Under the pieces are notes generated by a model, which made no database searches, was not told the DNA's origin, and was given only the letters and a program-made list of their open reading frames with translations. This document shows positions 56,550 through 64,000 of a DNA stretch of 64,000 nt, one piece after another (positions within the stretch are counted from its first letter, which is position 1; each line of letters begins with the position of its first letter). This stretch comes from Thalassotalea crassostreae (GTDB lineage Bacteria; Pseudomonadota; Gammaproteobacteria; Enterobacterales; Alteromonadaceae). Position numbers and translations under genes: made by a program. The DNA is taken from contig NZ_CP017689.1 in assembly GCF_001831495.1 (NCBI RefSeq), positions 1,116,001 to 1,180,000 of the forward strand, written 5' to 3'.

Positions 56550-56637
56550 TGGTGCGATTGAGAGTTTTGACACTCACATTGCCAATGGTATTAGGAGAAC
56601 CTAAATCCAATGGATTTACTATTTCGCTTAATAGTAA
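56550..56637 (-). pseudogene. tRNA-Leu pseudogene between Gln and Leu genes
   Basis: Contains GTGAGTGTCAAAACTCTC-like T arm and the CCTAAATCCAATGG anticodon region of the decayed Leu copies at 55.6-55.8 kb but differs from them; the 5' half has no match to a tRNA. Confidence 0.75.
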
Positions 56638-56638
56638 A

Positions 56639-56723
<85 letters not shown>

Positions 56724-56736
56724 AATGTTAATGTTA

Positions 56737-56813
56737 TGGTGGCTACACCGGGACTCGAACCTGGGACCCCATCATTATGAGTGATGTGCTCTAACCAACT
56801 GAGCTATGTAGCC
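56737..56813 (-). tRNA. tRNA-Met (anticodon CAT), promoter-proximal
   Basis: A 77-base tRNA identical by eye to the Met gene at 56147. It is first after the promoter; order Met-Leu-Gln-Gln-Met recalls metT-leuW-glnUW-metU of E. coli. Confidence 0.95.
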
Positions 56814-56854
56814 ATAACATTACTTATTTAAGTTGCCTCAAACAAGTGCGGCGT

Positions 56855-56883
56855 ATTATGCAAATCTGCCTTGCCGCCGTCAA
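56855..56883 (-). promoter_or_regulatory. Promoter of the tRNA operon
   Basis: Minus strand TTGACG (complement of 56878-56883), 17-base spacer, CATAAT (complement of 56855-56860), followed by a GC-rich discriminator ACGCCGCAC. The GC-rich segment is the usual mark of stringently controlled stable-RNA promoters. Confidence 0.8.
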
Positions 56884-57000
56884 CTGTTTTTTTCAAATAA
56901 ATGCTACTTTTTGCCCGATTGCTTAAAGAGTCATCAATTTGTGTTATTTCTGATCACGATTACCGCGGTTTGGTAACATAAAATTGCAATTTTACGCTGT

Positions 57001-60000
57001 TTAAGCCATGACAGTATTTGTTTGTTCAAAAGGTTTTGATTTACTCATCAGACAAAATATTGCCGGCACAAAATAGAATGAAAGTAGGGTAGTTAACACC
57101 GTACCGCCAGCTATCGCAATCGCAAACGGTGGCCAAAACCCACCTCCGGCAAGTATCAGTGGTAAAAAACCGCCGACAGTGGTGATGGTTGTCGAGCTAA
57201 TATGACGAGTACAACTTAATACCGCATGTATGATGGCATTGTTATCTCCACTGATTGCTTTGCTGTCTGCCTTGAGCTCTGCCAATATTACAATGGCAGA
57301 GTTAATGGCTAGCCCCATAAGGCCAAGTAAGCCAATGATCACGGTAAAACCAAACGGATGGTTAAACATATACACACTTAATAACCCTAAGCCCGTTGAC
57401 ATAAAACCTGAAATAAAAATAATGCTCGAAATTCTAAAAGAGTTAAACGACAGCACAACAACCGTAATAAGTAGTATGGCAATAATGCCGACGCTACTCA
57501 TTAATTTACCAACGGCCTCATCACGAGCGCCACTTTCACCGCCTATTTGTATGCTGTAACCGTTTGGTAGGTTAAAATCTTGTTGCTCAAGTTTTTGCTG
57601 TATTTCAGCCAGTACCATCGACGGTAATACACCAGTTCTAACATAACCTTCAATAACGTTCACGCGCATACCGTCTCGATGTGGAATAGCACCGCGACTT
57701 GGACTAACGACAGATTTACTTACCGCGGATAATGGAAAACTACTGCCGTCCTTATTATTAACAATCGGGAAGTTGGCTAAATCATTAATACTTTGATGTT
57801 CGCTATCGGCAATTTTTACGCGAACGTTGATAGACTCCGTTGCTTCAATGACCGAACCCTGTTTACTGCCATCTAATGCCAAGTTCAACTGATTAGCAAT
57901 ATCGGCCAAATTAAGTCCTAAACGATTCACCGTTTCTTCATCAGCTTCAAGCCAAACCTTTGGGGTTCCCGGCATTAATGTGGCGCGCGAGTGAATGATA
58001 TGATCAGTTTCAGAGAATACTTTACGGATCTCATTACCTTTGCTTTGCAATATATCTAAGTTCGGACCAAATAGCCGGATCTCAATTGGTGCATTAAAAG
58101 GAGGGCCTTGTTCAAGCTTGCGTACCAATATTTGTGCTTCTGGAAAATGATTGTCTAAATCAAATTGCAACTGCGGTATCAATTTATTTGCAACTTCAAA
58201 ATCAGCGGCGCTAACCATAGCCTGCGCATAGTTTTGCATACCATCTTTGGAGCTCATTAAATTGTAATAAAACGATGGTGCAGATTTACCGATAAACCAG
58301 TTTAATGCCTTTATTTCGTTATACTGATTTAAGTATTCTGATATTTGCTGAGTCATTGTGGTCGTCGCATTAATGCTCGTTTGCGCTGGCATATACAACT
58401 CTATTTGAAACATGTCTCTGTCGGATGCCGGGAAGAATTGCTCATGTAATTGTGACGCACTGAAAAAACCTGCTATTGGCAGTAATAGCACAATAGCAAT
58501 GGTTAGCTTAGGCTTATGCAAAGATTTCGCTAAACTCTTTTCAAATAAAACATGCAACTTAGGCAAGGTAATACCTTGGTATAGCCAACCTGTTTTACTG
58601 TTATCAATTTTAATAAATCGCCCTGATAGTCCTGCGACAATCGTATGAGAAATTATATACGAACCAATTAGCGCAAAAATAACACTTAACGCTATACCAC
58701 CGACAAATTCTCCAGCATCACCAGGCATTAATACGATTGGCATGAACGCTAAAACCGTGGTCAATGTTGAGCCCATTAGTGGCATCCACAAATGTTTTAC
58801 CGACTCTAGTACCGCTTGTAAACCGCGAATACCTTTCATCTTCTTTTGCTGTATTGTGTCGGTCATTACAATCGCATTGTCGACCATTATGCCTAAGGCA
58901 ACGACCAAACCAGTGACCGACATTTGGTGAATAGGCAGGCCATAAAAGTTCATTACTGACAACGTAAAGAAAACAGTAAGGGGTAGTGAGGCAACAACAA
59001 TCAAAGCAGAGCGAAAACCCAAACTGACTAATAACACAGCTGCTATTATGCCAAAGCCAATAAAGATGTTATTAACCAGATCAGATAGGCGCACACTGGT
59101 GTATGTGTTTTGATCAAACAGTACTTCCAATTCAATATTTTCTGGCAGCGACTGTTCAAATTCCGCGATTTTTTCAGCAACTTTAATTGACCATTGATCA
59201 ATACGTACTCCGGTTAACATGCGCGTACCGACAACGATTGCAGGTCTTCCATTAATAATCGCAGCTTCGTCATGGGGACTAATAATTTGGCGTTTTATAT
59301 TGGCAACATCACCAACTAACAAAGAGCTATTACTGTCTGAATAAATCGGGATGTTTCTAATGCGATCAAGTGATATTAAAGCACCGGTGAGCTCAATTTG
59401 CATTTGGTTGTAATCATTAACCAGTTTGCCTGCCGGCACTTTGACATCGGCTCGAGCAATCGCGTTACTCACTTGTTGCAATGAAATGCTAGATTGCGCT
59501 GCTAATTGCTGGTTTAGCTCAACCAGTATTTCTTCATCATTTTGGCCATGAATTTCAACAATATCAGTGTTACTTACTAGCCTAAGTTGAGATTTTAATT
59601 CTGTGGCGTAACGACCTAAAATTATCTGATTAACCGGGCTATCATCGGCCCATTTAACCGCGACCAATTGCGTATAAGCAAAACTTCGTTCATCTTCCAA
59701 AATAGGCGACATTGCGGATTGCGGAAGTTCGTGGTCAACATCATTTAGTAAGTCTCGAATACGAGAGAAAACCGGATCAGAATCGGAAACTTCGCCTTTG
59801 AGTTTTACCTGAATAACTGAGATACCAGGTCGTGAAGTTGATTCTAAGTAATCTATCTCCGCAAGGCGTCTTAATTTTTGTTCTATTTTTTCAGTAACTA
59901 ACGCTTCAACACGCTCAGCACTCGCCCCTGGAAAAGGCGTGATAACACTGGCGGCGCGATTTACCATCGTTGGATCTTCAGCGCGTGGCAAGACACTAAG

Positions 60001-60078
60001 TGATGCTAAGCCGGCGACAATAATGATGGCAATCATCAGCACCATCAAGCGGCCATTTTTTACGAATAATTCAATCAT
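57001..60078 (-). CDS. RND efflux transporter permease
   Basis: A 1025-residue inner-membrane pump of the AcrB/heavy-metal-and-multidrug superfamily, with full set of ~12 membrane segments in two halves. Conserved parts: RAEDPTMVNRAASVITPFPGASAERVEALVT at the porter start, VVALGIMVDNAIVMTDTIQ in the transmembrane relay region with Asp residues, and GLMGLAINSAIVILAEL in the second half. It is coded 15 bases after its adaptor partner and would need an outer-membrane TolC-like channel coded elsewhere. Substrate unknown. Confidence 0.94.
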   Translation of the reverse strand: MIELFVKNGRLMVLMIAIIIVAGLASLSVLPRAEDPTMVNRAASVITPFPGASAERVEALVTEKIEQKLRRLAEIDYLESTSRPGISVIQVKLKGEVSDSDPVFSRIRDLLNDVDHELPQSAMSPILEDERSFAYTQLVAVKWADDSPVNQIILGRYATELKSQLRLVSNTDIVEIHGQNDEEILVELNQQLAAQSSISLQQVSNAIARADVKVPAGKLVNDYNQMQIELTGALISLDRIRNIPIYSDSNSSLLVGDVANIKRQIISPHDEAAIINGRPAIVVGTRMLTGVRIDQWSIKVAEKIAEFEQSLPENIELEVLFDQNTYTSVRLSDLVNNIFIGFGIIAAVLLVSLGFRSALIVVASLPLTVFFTLSVMNFYGLPIHQMSVTGLVVALGIMVDNAIVMTDTIQQKKMKGIRGLQAVLESVKHLWMPLMGSTLTTVLAFMPIVLMPGDAGEFVGGIALSVIFALIGSYIISHTIVAGLSGRFIKIDNSKTGWLYQGITLPKLHVLFEKSLAKSLHKPKLTIAIVLLLPIAGFFSASQLHEQFFPASDRDMFQIELYMPAQTSINATTTMTQQISEYLNQYNEIKALNWFIGKSAPSFYYNLMSSKDGMQNYAQAMVSAADFEVANKLIPQLQFDLDNHFPEAQILVRKLEQGPPFNAPIEIRLFGPNLDILQSKGNEIRKVFSETDHIIHSRATLMPGTPKVWLEADEETVNRLGLNLADIANQLNLALDGSKQGSVIEATESINVRVKIADSEHQSINDLANFPIVNNKDGSSFPLSAVSKSVVSPSRGAIPHRDGMRVNVIEGYVRTGVLPSMVLAEIQQKLEQQDFNLPNGYSIQIGGESGARDEAVGKLMSSVGIIAILLITVVVLSFNSFRISSIIFISGFMSTGLGLLSVYMFNHPFGFTVIIGLLGLMGLAINSAIVILAELKADSKAISGDNNAIIHAVLSCTRHISSTTITTVGGFLPLILAGGGFWPPFAIAIAGGTVLTTLLSFYFVPAIFCLMSKSKPFEQTNTVMA

Positions 60079-60093
60079 AATAAAAGGCCCTAA

Positions 60094-61266
60094 TTAATGT
60101 GCTAACGCGGTATTGATAACCGTTTTGCTTTTTCTAACTTTCTGACCTGGAACAAAGCGCTGAATGCCTGATTTTAATATTTCGGTGCCCGAAGGTAGGT
60201 CAACTTGAATAAATGCTTTGTCTTGTTCGCTATGCAGTAGCACTATGCTGTGGCTTTTAATTTCAAACAGCTCTGGATCATTTTCTAGAGGCTTTAATAT
60301 ATAAATGTTCCAAGTACCACGAATACCATCAGTGAGTGCCGCTAATGGTACCCAAAACCCTTGTTCTTGGTGCTCTTGTTGAAACTTGAAATAGGCAATT
60401 TGGTTGTTAAAAACCTCAATATTATCAACAAGTTCGAAACGTAATTGCACGGTTCTTGATTGCAAGTTGATATTCGAATTTATCGCTAGATTATCAACAA
60501 TATAATCTTGTTCGTTAATGCTTAAGTGGTACTGTTTTTGGTCTTTAACGTATGGAATTAAGGATTTAGGTACGCCCACTTTTAACTCATTGTTTCCACG
60601 GCGTTGAATTTCAAAGGCAATAATTTGTTGGTTAACCACTTCACCGTTATTGATCATTCGTTTGTTAACCGTTCCGGCAAATGGCGCGCGTATTTGACTG
60701 TGGTTAATTTGATATTGTTTTGCTTCTATACTGGCATTTAATTGCTGTTCATTAGCCAATAATACATTTTGCTGGGCATTGAGTTCATCGAGTCTTTGTG
60801 CAGACGTATAGCCTTGCTCTAATAAAGAATTGTTGCGAGTTAAGTTTGCTTTCACTAAATCCATATCGGCGCTGACTTGCATTAACTGCGCCTTGAGTTG
60901 CTTTAACTCGATTGACAATAATTCACTATCAAGTTGCGCAAGTAATTGACCTTGTTCAACCTTAGCGCCTTCATCTACGAGTACTTGGTCAACGCGACCT
61001 TGGATTTCAAAATTTAAACTTGCGGTTTGCTTGCTAACCACAGTGCCGGCAAACTTTCGATTGACTAAGTAACTCGATTGTTTAACCAAAGCTTCACTTT
61101 GTACTTGATGATAGAAAGGCTGAGATGAATCGATAATCTTGCTACTGCTCTTTGTCGGATCTTCGCCGCAGCCAGCTATTAGCAATAGCACGGCCAAAAA
61201 TATAAAGGTGACAATAAAAGAAGTCTTTCTATTGCTGAGCGGAAAATTGTTTAACTTAAATATCAT
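60094..61266 (-). CDS. RND efflux periplasmic adaptor, lipoprotein
   Basis: A 390-residue membrane-fusion protein. N-terminal hydrophobic stretch ends in a lipobox (LLLIAGCGED). The barrel-sandwich hybrid segment GRVDQVLVDEGAKVEQGQLLAQLD, a long coiled-coil hairpin (~120-190), and QIRAPFAGTVNKRMINNGEVV are classic. ATG 61266 is used; a GTG four codons upstream is possible. First gene of the efflux operon, divergent from the TetR gene, with operators between. Confidence 0.92.
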   Translation of the reverse strand: MIFKLNNFPLSNRKTSFIVTFIFLAVLLLIAGCGEDPTKSSSKIIDSSQPFYHQVQSEALVKQSSYLVNRKFAGTVVSKQTASLNFEIQGRVDQVLVDEGAKVEQGQLLAQLDSELLSIELKQLKAQLMQVSADMDLVKANLTRNNSLLEQGYTSAQRLDELNAQQNVLLANEQQLNASIEAKQYQINHSQIRAPFAGTVNKRMINNGEVVNQQIIAFEIQRRGNNELKVGVPKSLIPYVKDQKQYHLSINEQDYIVDNLAINSNINLQSRTVQLRFELVDNIEVFNNQIAYFKFQQEHQEQGFWVPLAALTDGIRGTWNIYILKPLENDPELFEIKSHSIVLLHSEQDKAFIQVDLPSGTEILKSGIQRFVPGQKVRKSKTVINTALAH

Positions 61267-61317
61267 CGAACTGGTCACTTAATCATTTTGAAGAATTAGT
61301 CGTACAATCGAGTTGTT

Positions 61318-61341
61318 AAACTGGACTGTTCGGTCTAGTTT
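61318..61341. promoter_or_regulatory. TetR-type operator, site 1
   Basis: The segment contains CTGGACTGTTCGGTCTAG, an imperfect palindrome. Its reverse strand matches site 2 at about three quarters of positions, and the two sites lie head to head, 9 bases apart. Confidence 0.65.
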
Positions 61342-61350
61342 AGTATGATC

Positions 61351-61374
61351 AAACTAGACTGTCCAGTCTATTTT
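61351..61374. promoter_or_regulatory. TetR-type operator, site 2
   Basis: TAGACTGTCCAGTCTA, built on the perfect 6-bp arms AGACTG and CAGTCT. Together with site 1 it lies between the divergent efflux and regulator genes. Confidence 0.7.
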
Positions 61375-61465
61375 GTTGCAGTTTATAACAAATAGTCATA
61401 AGATTGGTTACAGTTGTGATATACCTTCTGTGTAAAATGTTGATTTAAAAACAGAGTTAGAGAAA

Positions 61466-62083
61466 TTGAATAAAATTAAAGTTCGCAGTAAAAGTGATTC
61501 TAAAAGGCAACTGATCTTAACGGCAGCGACCGAGTGTTTTTGCGACAAAGGTTTTCTTGCTTCGTCGATGGCTGGTATTGCTAAAATGGCCAACGTGTCT
61601 AAACAAACCGTTTATAGCCATTTTGGTAGTAAAGATGAGCTGTTTCAGGCTGCTATTGCCAATCGTTGTGAGGCATTTAAATTAGCCATAAGTGAACGAA
61701 CTAATATTGATGATCCTAAAATAACCTTACTGGAATTTGCTCATGAATTCGTCGCACTGTTATTGTCAAAAGAGGGCATGGCGATACATCGAACATGTAT
61801 CGCAGAATCTAAATCTAACCCAGAGATATCGCGCCTATTTTTTGCCGCAGGTCCTGAGCCTGTTATTAAAGAGTTATCAGCATTGTTAGAAGGTTATCGC
61901 AAAAACGGCACACTCGATATTACTGATAGTCACCAAGCGGCCATTCAATTTCTCGCGATTGTTAAAGGCGAGTCGGTCATGCGTAATGAATATAATACTG
62001 AACTTCAATTGAGCCAACAGCAGATCACAGAGTATCTGGAAAATACTGTTAGCTTATTTTTGCGGGGCTATGGCTACCAATAG
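61466..62083 (+). CDS. TetR/AcrR-family repressor
   Basis: A 205-residue regulator. The N-terminal helix-turn-helix is QLILTAATECFCDKGFLASS...ANVSKQTVYSHFGSKDELF; the C-terminal ligand domain resembles the TetR_C AefR-like type. Divergent from the RND operon and beside the twin palindromes, it should repress the pump until a ligand binds. Start is TTG 61466 preceded by AGAGAAA; no earlier ATG is available. Confidence 0.92.
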   Translation: MNKIKVRSKSDSKRQLILTAATECFCDKGFLASSMAGIAKMANVSKQTVYSHFGSKDELFQAAIANRCEAFKLAISERTNIDDPKITLLEFAHEFVALLLSKEGMAIHRTCIAESKSNPEISRLFFAAGPEPVIKELSALLEGYRKNGTLDITDSHQAAIQFLAIVKGESVMRNEYNTELQLSQQQITEYLENTVSLFLRGYGYQ

Positions 62084-62094
62084 CCGATAAGTTA

Positions 62095-63111
62095 TTATTC
62101 TTCTTTATTCGAAGAACCACGAACAACCAGTTTAGGGACAAACTGTTCGCACACTAATTCTTTGTTGGTACCACGAATATCACTGATTAACATCGATGTC
62201 GCATTTTCTGCAATCGTTTGGTTTGGCTGATCAGCGGTAGTGATTTGAGGCCAAGTCTGACGTGAGAACGGCGAATTCTCAAAACCAACTACGGCGAGCT
62301 GATCTGGTATTTTGATATTTTGTAAACGTGAACCAAATAGTGCGCCAGCGGCGATTTCATCATTACAGCCGAAAATCGCAGTCGGTTTATTCTTTAATTG
62401 AAGCAACGCTTCACTGCCTTTTACACCTGATTCAAAGCTGTATTCACCATCGACGATATAGTCATTATTAATGGCAATATCATGATCAGTAAGGGCGGCT
62501 TTATAACCATTAAGTCGCTCGTCAGTTGATTTATGCTCTTTTCCACCACAAATAAAACCGATGTCTTTGTGCTTCAGTTCAATCAAATGTTTGGTTAATT
62601 CATAAGACGCATCAAAGTCATTCACCATAATACAGCTAGATAAATTATCTTTTGATTTATTACCAGAAAAAATACGAACAAATTTAACACCCATATCATG
62701 TAGCTTCTGGATCACATCTTCCATTTCTGAAAACGGTGGGGTGAGCACAACACCTGCGATACGAGAATGCCTGATCATATTGGAAATTTCGTCGACAATA
62801 TCGCCTGACTTCGAGTTACAAGGGTGAATGACAAGTTCGAAATCTTGCTTACGACATTCATTCAAAATACCGTTTTGCATATCAATGATGTAATAGGCAT
62901 TTGGGTTGTCGTAAATGTAAGCGATCGTATAAGAGCTAGTGCCAGCAAGGCTTCTAGCAGCTAAGTTGGGTTGGTAATTTAATTCAGATACTGCTGCGAG
63001 TACTTTTTCCCGCGTTGCTTGTCTAACTGAAGCTTCTTTATTGATAACGCGGGAGACAGTCTTAATTGACACTCCTGATAATTTAGCAACATCGTTAATC
63101 GTTACTTTCAT
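62095..63111 (-). CDS. LacI-family transcription regulator
   Basis: A 338-residue repressor. Helix-turn-helix TINDVAKLSGVSIKTVSRVINKEASV, hinge LNYQPNLAARSLAG, then a periplasmic-binding-protein-like sugar domain (IAYIYDNPNAYYIIDMQNGI, FGCNDEIAAGALFG, GFENSPFSRQTWPQITT). It is divergent from pgi with a perfect palindrome at the pgi promoter, so it probably senses a sugar or sugar phosphate and controls pgi. Confidence 0.93.
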   Translation of the reverse strand: MKVTINDVAKLSGVSIKTVSRVINKEASVRQATREKVLAAVSELNYQPNLAARSLAGTSSYTIAYIYDNPNAYYIIDMQNGILNECRKQDFELVIHPCNSKSGDIVDEISNMIRHSRIAGVVLTPPFSEMEDVIQKLHDMGVKFVRIFSGNKSKDNLSSCIMVNDFDASYELTKHLIELKHKDIGFICGGKEHKSTDERLNGYKAALTDHDIAINNDYIVDGEYSFESGVKGSEALLQLKNKPTAIFGCNDEIAAGALFGSRLQNIKIPDQLAVVGFENSPFSRQTWPQITTADQPNQTIAENATSMLISDIRGTNKELVCEQFVPKLVVRGSSNKEE

Positions 63112-63262
63112 TTATTCGCCTTATTATTATTGTTCTCTGTATCTGCAATTCAGTTAATGTATAGCAGGACTATATACCAAAACATTGCAAATGTTTATGA
63201 ATTTTGATCGTTACTGTTGTTAATCGGCCGTTAACTTTTATTCTACATTAAGTGAAAATGAA

Positions 63263-63291
63263 TTGACAGCGCTGTCATTTAACTCTAGTTT
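63263..63291 (+). promoter_or_regulatory. Probable pgi promoter overlapped by LacI-type operator
   Basis: TTGACA (63263-63268), 17-base spacer and TAGTTT form a plausible promoter. The perfect palindrome TGACAGCGCTGTCA (63264-63277), with the GCGC centre typical of LacI-family operators, covers the -35 box, so binding would block transcription. Confidence 0.7.
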
Positions 63292-63334
63292 ATAGTTTCA
63301 ATTTTGCAAATTAATCGTTCTATAGGCAATTTCT

Positions 63335-64000
63335 ATGACTTCACGCACACAATTAAACAGTTGGAAAAAACTACAGTCTTTAGCCGAAGACATCAAAAGT
63401 ACCCACTTGAATCAATTGTTTGAGCAAAACCCAGATCGTTTTGATAACTTTTCTTTAAAGTTAGACAACATGTTATTTGATTACTCAAAAAACCTTATCA
63501 ACCAAGAAATCTTAGATACCCTAATTGAGCTGGCGAATGACGTTCAATTATCCCATTGGCGTGAAAAGATGTTTAATGCCGAGCGTATTAACCTAACGGA
63601 AAACCGTGCAGTACTGCATACCGCATTACGAAATCGCTCGCTATCTCCAATTATGCTTGACGGTGAAAACGTTACTGAGCAAGTCGAAGCTCAACTTGAA
63701 AAAATGAAAGGCTTTGTGCAACAGGTGCGACAGGGCAGTTGGTTAGGTTATTCGAATAAACGAATTACGGACATCGTTAATATTGGTGTAGGTGGTTCAA
63801 ACCTTGGACCACAAATGGTGACTGAAGCGCTTAAGCATGAAAGTGACCAAAGTGTGAATGTGCATTACGTTTCAAATGTTGATGGCACACAAATCAGCGA
63901 AGTATTGGCACCGCTAAATCCTGAAAAAGTATTGTTCATAATTTCCAGCAAAACATTTACCACAACAGAAACAATCACCAATGCCAATACTGCTGTGGCT
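63335..64000 (+). CDS. pgi: Glucose-6-phosphate isomerase, 3' end outside window
   Basis: The first 222 codons of a gene that continues past base 64000. It begins MTSRTQLNSWKKLQSLAEDI and has DNMLFDYSKN, RTALRNRS-type HTALRNRSLSP, NIGVGGSNLGPQMVTEAL and ISSKTFTTTETITNA, all Pgi signatures of the sugar-isomerase fold. It interconverts glucose 6-phosphate and fructose 6-phosphate. ATG 63335 has AGG upstream. Divergent from a LacI-type regulator. Confidence 0.96.
   Translation, partial: MTSRTQLNSWKKLQSLAEDIKSTHLNQLFEQNPDRFDNFSLKLDNMLFDYSKNLINQEILDTLIELANDVQLSHWREKMFNAERINLTENRAVLHTALRNRSLSPIMLDGENVTEQVEAQLEKMKGFVQQVRQGSWLGYSNKRITDIVNIGVGGSNLGPQMVTEALKHESDQSVNVHYVSNVDGTQISEVLAPLNPEKVLFIISSKTFTTTETITNANTAVA

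Overview
The window is AT-rich by eye and reads as chromosome from a marine gammaproteobacterium of the order Alteromonadales, probably Colwelliaceae (Thalassotalea or Colwellia type). This placement rests on gene order and protein character: an Enterobacteria-like trp locus followed by yciO-scpA-scpB-rluB, the block lnt-corC-ybeY-ybeZ-miaB next to ubiF, a Met/Leu/Gln tRNA operon, TonB-dependent receptors, DUF5916 and beta-helix/cytochrome proteins. It is inferred from the sequence alone; no database search was possible.

Layout. 1-5.1 kb: end of a TPR protein, a DUF5916 outer-membrane protein, a beta-carbonic anhydrase, a parvulin and a 54-residue membrane protein preceded by a 10-bp tandem repeat. 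5.2-12.4 kb: complete trpE-G-D-C(F)-B-A operon on the minus strand with a trpL leader peptide holding three consecutive Trp codons, a classical attenuator, and a promoter whose -35 box overlaps the start codon of the divergent PHP-phosphoesterase gene. 12.4-16.4 kb: rnm-yciO-scpA-scpB-rluB on the plus strand. 16.4-20.7 kb: an accessory island of orphan genes, one frameshifted, with two integron attC-like sites; an IS110-family element sits inside one of them. 20.7-25.1 kb: DNA alkylation repair (ogt, Ada-AlkA fusion), a Tat-exported MepK-like protein and a TesA-type lipoprotein. 25.3-32.8 kb: TonB-dependent receptor, membrane-embedded AraC regulator, and a three-gene c-type cytochrome operon (cytochrome c4-like, di-heme peroxidase, parallel beta-helix fused to a cytochrome domain). 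32.9-43.5 kb: mostly single genes (GNAT, SDR, FG-GAP protein, alkyltransferase-like protein, hydrolases, glycosyltransferase, Hsp20 with a probable ROSE RNA thermometer, exported Tpx, amidohydrolase) and a 103-bp tandem repeat. 43.6-51.3 kb: lnt-corC-ybeY-ybeZ-miaB on minus and ubiF on plus. 53.3-56.9 kb: seven intact tRNA genes (Leu x3, Met x2, Gln x2) and an array of decayed tRNA-Leu copies. 57.0-62.1 kb: RND efflux permease and adaptor, divergent TetR regulator, and twin operators between them. 62.1-64.0 kb: LacI regulator divergent from pgi (cut by the window end), with a perfect palindromic operator candidate at the pgi promoter.

Functional links: tryptophan synthesis is controlled by attenuation. 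The beta-helix/cytochrome operon forms a likely periplasmic redox module next to an outer-membrane receptor and a membrane sensor-regulator. The RND and pgi loci each show the layout of a local repressor and its divergent target. The strongest unusual signals are the IS110 element inside an attC site, the beta-helix/cytochrome/peroxidase operon, and the tandem tRNA-Leu pseudogene array in which each unit has its own terminator.
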